Shown in pieces: positions 8,918-18,186 of a DNA stretch of 64,000 nt (position 1 is its first letter; each line of letters begins with the position of its first letter). The position numbers and the translations under genes are program-made. Source of the stretch: an uncultured Christensenella sp. (GTDB lineage Bacteria; Bacillota; Clostridia; Christensenellales; UBA1242); assembly GCA_910584815.1 (NCBI GenBank), contig CAJUBT010000005.1, positions 20,827 to 84,826 of the forward strand. Direction: 5' to 3'. The notes under the pieces were generated by a model that ran no database searches, was not told the DNA's origin, and was given only the letters and a program-made list of their open reading frames with translations.

Positions 8918-9601
8918 ATGCTTTATAGTATATTATTTAGAAATAACTCCTTGCCATTTCATTACAGGCTAATTATGTTCTTTACTTATGCTTTAGCTGT
9001 TATGGTAGCGCTTACTATTCACGAATTTTCACACGCATTTATTGCACATAAGTTAGGAGATAACACTGCAAAAAATCAGGGGAGAATGAGCCTAAACCCT
9101 ATGGTTCATTTTGATGTTGTTGGCATAATTTGTTTTTTATTTTTAGGGTTTGGGTGGGCAAAGCCAGTACCTATAAATGCTTATAACTTTAAAAACATAA
9201 AAAGAGATACTTTCTTAGTTAGTATAGCTGGAATAGTTGCAAATTTAATACTTGTAATAATTTTTTGCCCGTTATCAATTTTATTTCAAAGTTTAGGAGA
9301 TTCCTTTGTGGTTTTTATTTTCTATGCTTTGTTTACTTACCTTTATCAAACAAACCTAGTTTTTATGGTATTTAACTTATTGCCAATAGGGCAGTTAGAT
9401 GGCTTTAATGCGTTAGCATCTCAACTTAAATATACAAATAAGTATGTATTATTTATGCAGAGATATGGCACATATGTAATGCTTGGAGTTATATTAGTTT
9501 TTTCTTTAACAAATATATTTTCCTATTTAGTTAGTTATGTAGGTTATCCAATAGAAGCCTTATGGCGATTAATACTTGGTAAACCTCTTCCAGTATTATA
9601 A
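8918..9601 (+). CDS. Site-2 protease family (M50) membrane metalloprotease
   Basis: This is an intramembrane zinc protease of the small YwhC-type M50 group. The 227-residue protein has four to five membrane spans. The zinc motif HEFSH (in TIHEFSHAFIAHKLGD) lies near residue 35, and the third ligand is in NLLPIGQLDGF near residue 155. No PDZ domain is present, which separates it from RseP and SpoIVFB-like proteases. The gene directly precedes scpA, an arrangement common in Bacillota. Substrate unknown. AAAAGGG serves as the ribosome site. Confidence 0.87.
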   Translation: MLYSILFRNNSLPFHYRLIMFFTYALAVMVALTIHEFSHAFIAHKLGDNTAKNQGRMSLNPMVHFDVVGIICFLFLGFGWAKPVPINAYNFKNIKRDTFLVSIAGIVANLILVIIFCPLSILFQSLGDSFVVFIFYALFTYLYQTNLVFMVFNLLPIGQLDGFNALASQLKYTNKYVLFMQRYGTYVMLGVILVFSLTNIFSYLVSYVGYPIEALWRLILGKPLPVL

Positions 9602-9722
9602 ATTTTTAAAATACAAATAAATTTTTTTAGTAAATATGTATCACAAGTGCAGACTTTTTTATTTGAATTAAAACTAAAATTATAAATTATTTACTATTTA
9701 TTAAAACAAAAGGTGTTAATTT

Positions 9723-10514
9723 ATGAAAAACGAAAAAGATGAAAGACTTAAAGAACAATTAGAGTCGTTTGACACAGGCTGCAAGTTTAAGTTAGAAAAC
9801 TTTGAAGGTCCACTAGATTTACTTCTTCACCTTATAAAAGAAGCAAAAGTAGAAATTTCAGAAGTAAAATTAGCTGACATTACTGAACAATATTTAGACT
9901 ATATGGCAGGGCTTGAAGAACTTGACCTTGAAAAAGCTAGTGACTTTATAGATATAGCTGCAACTTTAATTGAAATAAAGTCTAAATCCTTATTGCCAAG
10001 AGAAGTTGAAGAAGGAGAGACAGAAGAGGAAGACCCTGAAAAAATGCTTCTTAGACAAATTAAAGAATATAAACTATTTAAAGAAGCAAGTGAAAGATTA
10101 AAGCAATATGAGGATGTAAACAAATTTTATAAGCCTGCAGATGAAACCGTTAACGACTATAGATATGTTTTAAAGGAAATGAATATAGAAGGACTTCTTA
10201 ATGCCTTTGCAAAAATGTTAACTAAGGTTAAAAAAGAAGCAGAAGAAATTGTTCCTAAGAAAATTGAAAAAGATAGATTTACCGTTGCAGAAAAAATTAT
10301 ATCTATAAGGCAAAATATATTAGAAAAAAAGAGAATGAGATTTTCTGACTTTTTTGAAGAAGACTACACAAGAAGCGAAATGATTAATTTATTTTTAGCT
10401 GTTTTAGAACTACTTAAAATGCAAGAAATTTTAGTAAGACAACAATCAATTTATGAAGATATTGATATAGAACTAAAAGAAAAAGAGTTAAGTGAGGTAC
10501 AATATGCAAACTGA
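9723..10514 (+). CDS. scpA: Segregation and condensation protein A
   Basis: This is the kleisin subunit of the SMC condensin complex, which bridges the SMC heads and binds ScpB. The 263-residue protein has the N-terminal SMC-binding motif FEGPLDLLLHLIKEAKVEI at about 24-42, followed by DITEQYLDYM. An acidic linker (about 95-110, rich in Glu) and a C-terminal winged helix (FSDFFEEDYTRSEMINLFLAVLELLK) follow. The stop overlaps the start of scpB, so translation is likely coupled. Confidence 0.94.
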   Translation: MKNEKDERLKEQLESFDTGCKFKLENFEGPLDLLLHLIKEAKVEISEVKLADITEQYLDYMAGLEELDLEKASDFIDIAATLIEIKSKSLLPREVEEGETEEEDPEKMLLRQIKEYKLFKEASERLKQYEDVNKFYKPADETVNDYRYVLKEMNIEGLLNAFAKMLTKVKKEAEEIVPKKIEKDRFTVAEKIISIRQNILEKKRMRFSDFFEEDYTRSEMINLFLAVLELLKMQEILVRQQSIYEDIDIELKEKELSEVQYAN

Positions 10515-11469
10515 AATGGAAAGATTGCCAGAACTTGTTGAAGCAATTTTGTTTGTTGCTGGTCAGGGTGTGGAGATTAAAGATATTGCTGAAAAACTAG
10601 AAGTAGATGTTAAAGAAATTAAACAGGCGATTGAAACTTTAAAGGAAAAACATAAGGATGATGGCATTAATATTATAACATATAAAAACAGTGCACAAAT
10701 GTGCTCTAACTCTATTTATGCTGAAGATATTGCTGTTGTTTTAAACCCAATAAGAGAAAAACAATTAACTAAAGCAGCACTTGAAACTTTAGCAATAATT
10801 GCTTATAAACAACCAATAACTAAATTAGAAATAGAACAAGTTAGAAATGTTAACAGTGATTATGCAATGCAGGTTTTAACAAACTTTAAACTTGTAGAAG
10901 TGGTTGGAAGGAAAGATGCTGTTGGTAAGCCTCTTTTATATGGAACTACAGAAGAATTCTTAAAGCACTTTAATTTACAAGATATTGATTCTTTACCAGA
11001 TTATGATGAGATACTTGAACGAATAGAAATTATTCACGCTGAAAGTGCTAAAGGCGACTCATTGTACGGAAGCACAGAAATTATTCCCGAAGACCAACTT
11101 GCAGATGCTAAAACAAATCAAGAAAATGTTGAAAGCGACCAAGCAGTTGATGGAAATAACAAAAATAATAATGATGCTGAAAATGCAAATAAAGAAAATC
11201 AGACTTCAACAGAAACACCAAATTCCACCTCCGACTCGTTGGTTTCAACTGAAGATGCTACAAGTGCTGAAAATTCTCAAATAAATAGCAAAGAAGAGTC
11301 TTTTGATGAAAATGCTAATGAAACTCAAACATTAGAAGTTTCTAATATTAATAACCTTCAAACAGGAGAAGAGGCTGATTTAGAAGCGGTTAAGAATACG
11401 CTTATTAATGCTAATAACGATGATGAAGATGCAATAATTGATAGTTTTAAAGATAGTGATATATTATAA
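10504..11469 (+). CDS. scpB: Segregation and condensation protein B with long acidic tail
   Basis: ScpB dimers bind ScpA in the condensin complex. Residues 1-180 form the tandem winged-helix fold, with LPELVEAILFVAG, the family motif TKAALETLAIIAYKQPIT and GRKDAVGKPLLYGTT. The preferred start is the ATG at 10504 (GTGAGG just upstream), which overlaps the end of scpA by 11 bases; an in-frame GTG at 10492 is possible. Usual ScpB length is about 190 residues. Here about 140 extra residues, rich in Asn, Glu, Asp, Ser and Thr, follow as an apparently disordered acidic tail. Confidence 0.92.
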   Translation: MQTEMERLPELVEAILFVAGQGVEIKDIAEKLEVDVKEIKQAIETLKEKHKDDGINIITYKNSAQMCSNSIYAEDIAVVLNPIREKQLTKAALETLAIIAYKQPITKLEIEQVRNVNSDYAMQVLTNFKLVEVVGRKDAVGKPLLYGTTEEFLKHFNLQDIDSLPDYDEILERIEIIHAESAKGDSLYGSTEIIPEDQLADAKTNQENVESDQAVDGNNKNNNDAENANKENQTSTETPNSTSDSLVSTEDATSAENSQINSKEESFDENANETQTLEVSNINNLQTGEEADLEAVKNTLINANNDDEDAIIDSFKDSDIL

Positions 11470-11534
11470 TTTTATTAATTTTTTGAATAGTACTATGCAA
11501 AATTTATACATAATACTATGCTAATTAAAAAATA

Positions 11535-11564
11535 AACCCACTTTTTAGCCTAAAAAAGTGGGTT
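11535..11564. terminator. Bidirectional terminator between scpB and the PBP gene
   Basis: AACCCACTTTTTAG (11535-11548) pairs with CTAAAAAAGTGGGTT (11550-11564), with a one-base bulge and T-rich flanks on both strands. The stop codon of the converging PBP gene lies inside the hairpin, so one element probably serves both transcripts. Confidence 0.8.
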
Positions 11565-13832
11565 ATTTTGTGTCAATAAAATTTTAACTTCATTGCTTTT
11601 ATTTGCTTGATTAATTGAAAAGTTATTAATATCATTATTATATTTTGCTATAACATAGTAAGTATAAAGATTTCCTTGTTTTAAAGTTTTGTCACAAAAC
11701 ATAATATTTTCATTTTTGTTTTTTATTGTGTCAAGTATTATTTCATTATCATCATCTTTTCTTATAATTTCATATTCAATATAATTATTTGCTTTAAAAC
11801 TAATTTCTACATTGTCATTTTCATTTTTAATAACATTTATTTTTATGTCTTCTAATTCATCAAAAATATTAGAAGTTTCTTTTGGCTCATTACCTAAACT
11901 AAACAAAGCTTTAATTTTATATCTATCAGGGGTTGAATCAGAAGCCAACAAAATTTTTTGATTATTATTATATTCTAATGCATTTATTTCTTTTTCTATA
12001 ACACTGCCTGGTTTTATATAATTATCTTTCTTTAGTTTTGCTTTGCTATAAAAACTTTGGGCAAGAAGGGTAGGAGTGTTAGCGCCAGTAATGTTTTTAG
12101 GTAACAAGTTTTTGTTATCTGTACTTCCAAACCAAACACAAAGAGTGTTTTGTGGAGTGTAAGATAAACTCCACACATCACTATTTTCTTTATTTTTATT
12201 ATTAACTCCAACAGTTCCAGTTTTAGCACAAATGTTGTTATAATTAGCAAGATTCAATTTCCTGCAGGTTCCATTTTTTACACTTTCTTTTAACATATCA
12301 CTAAGTAAGAAAGCTGTGCTTTCCTTAATAACTTGTTTACCTGTTTCGTTATGTTTGTAAATTGTTTTTCCATCTTTGGTCTTAATTTCTTTAACAAAAC
12401 CAATATCAATATATTTTCCGTTATTAGCAAAACATTGATAACAGTTAGTTAAATTTAAAAAATTTAAGCCTTTTGTCATTCCTCCCAAGGCTAGTGCATA
12501 ACCATTGTCATTTGCATCAAAATTTATTTTTAATTTACTTGCAAAACTTTTTGCTTTATCTATGCCAACATAATTAAGTAATTTAACGCTAGGCACATTT
12601 AAAGATTTTGCTAAACAATTTTTGGCACTTGTCCAACCGTGATAGGAATTATTATAATTTTTAGGTTCATATCCATCTATATTTAATTTTTCATCAAGAA
12701 TTGGTGTAAGAGGATTAATTATATTATTTTCTAAACAAGGAGCATAAGAAATTATTGGTTTAAAAACAGAACCAGGTTGTCTTGATAAGGTTAGTAAATC
12801 ATAATCACTTTTCCCACTAAAAGCATTAATTCCGCCTGTTTTATTATCTACACTTATAATTAAGCCATTTGCATTTTCTTGTTTGCAATATGCACTAGAA
12901 TTATTCATTTCTTCATCAGCAATTTTTTGCAAGTCTTCATTTTGATATGTATAAATTTTATATTCATTTAACATAAGGTCTTTTTCATTTAGTTTTAAAA
13001 TTTTACAAGCTTCATTTATGCTAGCAGAATAATAACTATTACTTCCAAGACAACTTCTATTAAGTTTTAAATTCAACTCGCTATTTTTTGTTTTATTATA
13101 TACTTCATCAGATATTTTTTTATCTTTAAACATCTGATGTAACACTAAATCTCGCCTTTTTTTACATTCTTCTGGATGTGTAATTGGAGAATATTTACTA
13201 GGCGATTTAATAATACCTGCAAGAGTAGCCCCTTCCTCAAGACTTAAATCTTTGGCATCTTTACTGAAATATCGTTGAGAAGCATTATTTATTCCAAAAG
13301 CGCCACCTCCAAAGTAAATTGCATTTAAATAAGATGTCATAATTTCATTCTTACTCAAACTTTTTTCTAACTTTTGGGTTAGTAAAAGTTCGTTAATTTT
13401 TCTTTTAAAAGTTTTCTCATTTGTTAGGTGAGTGTTTTTTACAACCTGTTGACTGATTGTAGAAGCACCTTCTTTTAAACTTTTACTTTTAATGTTTTTA
13501 ATTGTTGAACTTAGCATTCGCTTATAATTTACACCTTTATGTTTATAAAAACTTTTATCTTCTATACTAACAAAGGCTTCAACAACATTTTTAGGAATTT
13601 CTTCTACATTAATATTTTTTTGTTTTATATTACTTGTTAACAACTTGTTATTGTTATTAAAAACTGCAATTTCTGCATTTTCATAATTTAATTTATTTTT
13701 ATCAAATTTTACACTCGAAAAATTGCTTAAAAAACCGAAGTTAAACAAACAAAATGTAACAAGCCATAAAAAAAGAATTGATAAAGTTAAATATTTTGTT
13801 AATCCCCAAAATTTTTTATGTTTTACTTCCAT
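11550..13832 (-). CDS. Class A penicillin-binding protein (PBP1A-like)
   Basis: This bifunctional peptidoglycan synthase has 760 residues. A short cytoplasmic tail and one membrane anchor (about 10-32) come first. The GT51 glycosyltransferase follows at about 65-235, with EDKSFYKHKGVNYKRM and EGASTISQQVVKN. The transpeptidase occupies about 320-610, with the active serine in RQPGSVFKP and the KTGT motif. A C-terminal region of about 120 residues looks like a fibronectin III-type module (EISFKANNYIEYEIIRKDD and YTYYVIAKYNND). Only about 80 bases separate it from the divergent miaB start. The exact paralogue cannot be told. Confidence 0.92.
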   Translation of the reverse strand: MEVKHKKFWGLTKYLTLSILFLWLVTFCLFNFGFLSNFSSVKFDKNKLNYENAEIAVFNNNNKLLTSNIKQKNINVEEIPKNVVEAFVSIEDKSFYKHKGVNYKRMLSSTIKNIKSKSLKEGASTISQQVVKNTHLTNEKTFKRKINELLLTQKLEKSLSKNEIMTSYLNAIYFGGGAFGINNASQRYFSKDAKDLSLEEGATLAGIIKSPSKYSPITHPEECKKRRDLVLHQMFKDKKISDEVYNKTKNSELNLKLNRSCLGSNSYYSASINEACKILKLNEKDLMLNEYKIYTYQNEDLQKIADEEMNNSSAYCKQENANGLIISVDNKTGGINAFSGKSDYDLLTLSRQPGSVFKPIISYAPCLENNIINPLTPILDEKLNIDGYEPKNYNNSYHGWTSAKNCLAKSLNVPSVKLLNYVGIDKAKSFASKLKINFDANDNGYALALGGMTKGLNFLNLTNCYQCFANNGKYIDIGFVKEIKTKDGKTIYKHNETGKQVIKESTAFLLSDMLKESVKNGTCRKLNLANYNNICAKTGTVGVNNKNKENSDVWSLSYTPQNTLCVWFGSTDNKNLLPKNITGANTPTLLAQSFYSKAKLKKDNYIKPGSVIEKEINALEYNNNQKILLASDSTPDRYKIKALFSLGNEPKETSNIFDELEDIKINVIKNENDNVEISFKANNYIEYEIIRKDDDNEIILDTIKNKNENIMFCDKTLKQGNLYTYYVIAKYNNDINNFSINQANKSNEVKILLTQNNPLF

Positions 13833-13914
13833 AATATTATTATTTAAAATATTTTATTATTTATTCTTAGGTTTTCTCTTGAATAATTTTGTCAAATTTT
13901 ATATAATAAAATCT

Positions 13915-15240
13915 ATGGAAACAAAAAAATATTTAATAGAAACATTTGGTTGCCAAATGAATATTCACGATAGTGAAAAAATAGCTGGTATGTTAAGGAA
14001 CTTGGGTTATGAAGAAACTCAAGATAAGTTTAATGCCGATATAATTGTATTTAATACTTGTTGTATTAGAGAATCCGCCGAACTAAAAATAATGGCAAAA
14101 ATAGGAGATATAAAAGCCATTAAAAAGCAAAACAAAAATTTAATTGTTGTTGTTTGCGGTTGTATGACACAACAAAAAGGTATGCCAGAAAATTTAAAGA
14201 AAAAATTTCCTTTTATAAACATAATTATGGGTACTCACAATTTAGAAGAACTTGAAAATTATATAAATAAATTTAATGCTACTCATAAATCTTTTAGTGA
14301 TGTTTGGGAGAAGGAAAAGGAAATTAAAGAACAAACAAATGTTTATAGAACAAGTAAATACAATGCTTGGGTTAACATTATGTATGGCTGTAATAACTTT
14401 TGTACATATTGCATTGTTCCTTATGTTAGAGGTAGAGAACGAAGCCGAAAGGTTGAAGACATTAAAGAAGAAGTTAAAAATCTTGTTGCTAGTAAAAAAT
14501 ATAAAACAATAACATTGCTTGGGCAAAATGTAAATTCATATGGCTTAGATTTTAAAGATGGGAAAACAAATTTTATTACCTTGTTGAAAGAATTAAGTAC
14601 CCTTGAAGGTGATTTTAAAATAAAGTTTATGACTTCTCATCCAAAAGATTTTTCTTTTGAATTAATTGATTATATTGCAAGCAACAATAAAATATCTAAA
14701 TCGATACATTTACCTGTTCAAAGCGGTAGTAATGCAATTTTAAAGTCAATGAACAGGCATTATACAATTGAACATTACAAAGAATTAGTTGATAGAATAT
14801 ATTCTAAAATTCCAAATGCAACTATAACAACAGACATTATAGTTGGGTTCCCTGGTGAAACAGATGAAGATTTTATTTCAACTTGTAACTTGCTTGAATA
14901 TTGTAACTATTCTGGAGTTTTTGGGTTTGTATATTCAAAACGCAAAGGAACCCCCGCTGAAAAGTTTGAAAATCAAGTTCCAATAAATGTTAAGAGAGAA
15001 AGAATAACAAAACTTTTTGACATCCAACATAAAATCGTGAAAAAACTTAGCGACCAATTGGTTGGGAAGGAAATAGAAGTTTTAATAGAAGATAAAGTTA
15101 AAAATTTTTATATAGGTAAAACTGAAGCTGGCAAAACAATAAAAATTAAGGATGAAGACTTGCAAGTTGGCGAATTTTATAAAGTAAGAATAAATAAAGC
15201 CCTTACTAACGATTTAGTTGGTGAAATTATAAAATGTTAA
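13915..15240 (+). CDS. miaB: tRNA-2-methylthio-N6-dimethylallyladenosine synthase MiaB
   Basis: This radical-SAM enzyme adds a methylthio group to i6A37 of tRNAs that read codons starting with U, the step after MiaA, which is also in this cluster. I place the start at the ATG at 13915 (METKKYLIETFGCQMN). An in-frame extension to 13723 reads through the PBP promoter region and is unlikely. The 441-residue protein has the UPF0004 domain with cluster cysteines in TFGCQMN, FNTCCIRE and VCGCMTQ. The radical-SAM C-x3-C-x2-C motif is CNNFCTYC, and a C-terminal TRAM domain covers about 375-440. Confidence 0.95.
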   Translation: METKKYLIETFGCQMNIHDSEKIAGMLRNLGYEETQDKFNADIIVFNTCCIRESAELKIMAKIGDIKAIKKQNKNLIVVVCGCMTQQKGMPENLKKKFPFINIIMGTHNLEELENYINKFNATHKSFSDVWEKEKEIKEQTNVYRTSKYNAWVNIMYGCNNFCTYCIVPYVRGRERSRKVEDIKEEVKNLVASKKYKTITLLGQNVNSYGLDFKDGKTNFITLLKELSTLEGDFKIKFMTSHPKDFSFELIDYIASNNKISKSIHLPVQSGSNAILKSMNRHYTIEHYKELVDRIYSKIPNATITTDIIVGFPGETDEDFISTCNLLEYCNYSGVFGFVYSKRKGTPAEKFENQVPINVKRERITKLFDIQHKIVKKLSDQLVGKEIEVLIEDKVKNFYIGKTEAGKTIKIKDEDLQVGEFYKVRINKALTNDLVGEIIKC

Positions 15241-15527
15241 TTTTTTAAACATACAACTCAAATTAATTTTCTAGATTACATAGAAATAAGATTTTAGTTT
15301 GTTTTATAAAAAAAAGTTTATTAATTATTTATCATTAAAAATTATTTTTTTAAAATACAGTTTAATTATTTTATAATTTTTAAACATCACTAAAATTAAA
15401 TTTTTTAAATTTCTTACTATCTTAGAAAATTAACTATTTTAAATAATATAAATCCACTAAGTTTATTGATATTTATTTTTAAAAGTAAAAATTAACTATT
15501 ATAAACTAAACAAAAGAGATAAATTTT

Positions 15528-18146
15528 ATGAGTGAACAAATTAGAATATCACAAGTTATAGATGATGGGAAAGTTTCCCCAATGATGAAAAAATATTTTG
15601 AAGCAAAAAAGAAATATCCTGATTGCTTAATATTTTGTAGGCTTGGCGATTTTTATGAATTATTTTTTGAAGATGCACAGGTAGCCTCTAAAATATTAGA
15701 TATAGCATTAACAGGTAGAAACTGTGGATTGGAAGAAAAAGCCCCTATGTGTGGGGTGCCTTATCACGCAGTAGATGGTTACATTGCAAAACTTATTGAA
15801 AAAGGTTATAAGGTTGCTTTATACGACCAACTAACAGAGCCTGTGCCAGGGAAATTGGTTGAGCGAGATGTTACAAGAGTAATAACTTCGGGAACAGTTA
15901 TTGAAACAGATATATTAGATGAAAAAGTTAGTAACTATATACTATCTATTTATAAAAAGAATGAAGTTATAGGAGTTGCTTATTGTGATGTGTCTACTGG
16001 TGAGTTTAGAGTAAGTGAATTAAAAACAGATGCAACACAAAAATGTGTAGATTTATTATCTAGAATAAGACCTGCAGAGATTATATGTAATGATGAAATG
16101 TATGATTTATCATTTGATAAAAATTTTAAAGCTTTAGATTTTCTTCCAAGTTTTTCAAAACAATTAGATTATTTTTTTGATGAACAAAGTGCCATAGAAA
16201 AAATAAATAAGCAATTTAAAATATCATCTTTGCAAGGTCACGATTTTAGCAATTTAAAATGTGCTATTGTTGCAGTTGGAGGGCTTTTAAGTTATTTATT
16301 AGAAACTCAAAAACGCAATTTAAACCATATAAACAAAATAATAACTGAAAACCATAGCGATTATATGAATTTAGATTATAACGCTTGTAAAAATTTAGAG
16401 TTAATAGAAAATATAAGAGATAGTAAAAAGAAAGGTTCATTATTAGGTCATTTAAACAAAACAAAAACAGCTATGGGCTCTAGATTAATGCAAAAATGGA
16501 TATTGCAACCTTTACAAGATTCAGTTGAAATTAATAATAGATTAGATGTAGTTGAAGAATTGTTTTACAATCCAATAATTTTGAATGATATGCAAGCAGT
16601 TATTTCAAACATAAATGATATTGCAAGAACTTGTTCTAAAATTTCCTATGGTACTATAATGCCAAGAGATTGCGTTAGTTTAAAGAACTCGCTATTATCG
16701 GTAGTTGACCTTAGTAACATTATTAAAAGTCTTAAAAATAAAAAATTTACTACTTTGTTTAAAGATATTGAATCTGTTAAAAATATTGCAATGTTATTAG
16801 ATAGTGCTTTTATAGATAATCCACCAAATATTCTTGTTAATGGTGGGTTTATTAGGGAAGATTTTAATGAAGAACTTTATAGTTTAAAAAATGCATCCAC
16901 AGAGGCAAAGAATTGGCTTTCTGCAATAGAAGCTAAGGAAAGGGAAGAAACAGGCATAAAAAACCTTAAAATAGGCTATTCTCGTGTTATTGGATATTTT
17001 ATAGAGATAAATAAATCACAAGGGGCTCAAGTCCCATATAGATATACACGAAAGCAAACAATATCTAATCACGAAAGGTTTGTTACAGATGAGTTAAAGG
17101 AATTAGAGGAAAAAATTTTAAATTCTCAGGATGCTGCAATTAAATTAGAAACAATTATATATGATAGGATAAAAGATCAACTTAAAGATTTAGTGGAAAT
17201 AATTCAAGAAGTTGCAAATGATGTTGCTTTCTTAGATGTAATTTGTGCTCTTGTTGTAGTTTCTCAAACTTATCAGTATGTAAGACCTAAAATTAATAAA
17301 GACATCAGCTACATTAAAATAGAAAATGGAAGGCATCCAATTGTAGAAGCAATTTTAAAAAATGAATCTTTTGTTCCTAATGATGTATATCTTGATGATA
17401 AAGATGATAGAACATTAATTATTACTGGACCAAATATGGCTGGTAAAAGCACTTATATGCGTCAAATTGCTTTAATAGTTATTTTGGCACATATTGGTTG
17501 CTTTGTTCCTGCAACTAATGCAGAAATCCCTATTACAGATAGAATTTTTACAAGAATAGGTGCTAGTGATGACCTTAACAATGGACAAAGCACTTTTATG
17601 GTTGAAATGGTTGAGGTTGCTAACATTTTAAATAATGCAACATCAAATAGCCTTGTGTTGTTAGATGAAGTAGGTAGAGGAACTTCCACCTATGATGGTA
17701 TGAGCATTGCTTGGGCAGTGTTAGAGTATGTTTCTCAAAAAATAAGGTGTAAAACTCTTTTTTCAACACATTATCACGAAATAACAAGTCTTGAAGGAAA
17801 ACTAGAGGGAGTTAAGAATTATCAAATTAGTGTGAAGGAATTTAACAATTCTATAATTTTTTTAAGAAAAATTGTTAGGGGCAGTGCTAATAAAAGTTTT
17901 GGTATAGAAGTTGCTAGTTTATCTGGAATATATAGTGATATTATTTTGCGTGCAAAAGCAATACTTAATAGTTTAGAAAAAAATTCTGTTAAACTAGATT
18001 TATCTAAGGTAGAAGAAAAGATTGTAGTTACAGATGTTGAAAAAGAAAATATGTTTAATAAAGTTAAAAGTTTAGATATTAATAGACTAACGCCAATGGA
18101 AGCTTTTGAAATATTGGCTGAAATGAATAAAAAATTAAATGGCTAA
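15528..18146 (+). CDS. mutS: DNA mismatch repair protein MutS
   Basis: This is the mismatch-recognition ATPase. The 872-residue protein has all family domains. The mismatch-binding domain contains FCRLGDFYELFFEDA, with the Phe-x-Glu contact. Connector, lever and clamp regions follow. The C-terminal ATPase carries Walker A ITGPNMAGKSTYMRQ, the motif STFMVEM, Walker B LVLLDEVGRGTSTYDG and the histidine in FSTHYHE. AAGAGA is a weak ribosome site before the ATG. It begins a mutS-mutL-miaA run with short gaps. The upstream gap of 287 bases is AT-rich without a gene or clear structure. Confidence 0.97.
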   Translation: MSEQIRISQVIDDGKVSPMMKKYFEAKKKYPDCLIFCRLGDFYELFFEDAQVASKILDIALTGRNCGLEEKAPMCGVPYHAVDGYIAKLIEKGYKVALYDQLTEPVPGKLVERDVTRVITSGTVIETDILDEKVSNYILSIYKKNEVIGVAYCDVSTGEFRVSELKTDATQKCVDLLSRIRPAEIICNDEMYDLSFDKNFKALDFLPSFSKQLDYFFDEQSAIEKINKQFKISSLQGHDFSNLKCAIVAVGGLLSYLLETQKRNLNHINKIITENHSDYMNLDYNACKNLELIENIRDSKKKGSLLGHLNKTKTAMGSRLMQKWILQPLQDSVEINNRLDVVEELFYNPIILNDMQAVISNINDIARTCSKISYGTIMPRDCVSLKNSLLSVVDLSNIIKSLKNKKFTTLFKDIESVKNIAMLLDSAFIDNPPNILVNGGFIREDFNEELYSLKNASTEAKNWLSAIEAKEREETGIKNLKIGYSRVIGYFIEINKSQGAQVPYRYTRKQTISNHERFVTDELKELEEKILNSQDAAIKLETIIYDRIKDQLKDLVEIIQEVANDVAFLDVICALVVVSQTYQYVRPKINKDISYIKIENGRHPIVEAILKNESFVPNDVYLDDKDDRTLIITGPNMAGKSTYMRQIALIVILAHIGCFVPATNAEIPITDRIFTRIGASDDLNNGQSTFMVEMVEVANILNNATSNSLVLLDEVGRGTSTYDGMSIAWAVLEYVSQKIRCKTLFSTHYHEITSLEGKLEGVKNYQISVKEFNNSIIFLRKIVRGSANKSFGIEVASLSGIYSDIILRAKAILNSLEKNSVKLDLSKVEEKIVVTDVEKENMFNKVKSLDINRLTPMEAFEILAEMNKKLNG

Positions 18147-18186
18147 AATTTAATATAAACAAAAGAATAGATAAAGGTTTAGTTTT

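Noticed and set aside
11045..11284. 79-residue frame inside scpB
   Set aside because: It is a shadow frame of the AT-rich acidic tail; the scpB frame is continuous and has the natural codon pattern.
13723..13914. N-terminal extension of MiaB to 13723
   Set aside because: It overlaps the start of the divergent PBP gene and its promoter region; MiaB proteins begin like the sequence at 13915.
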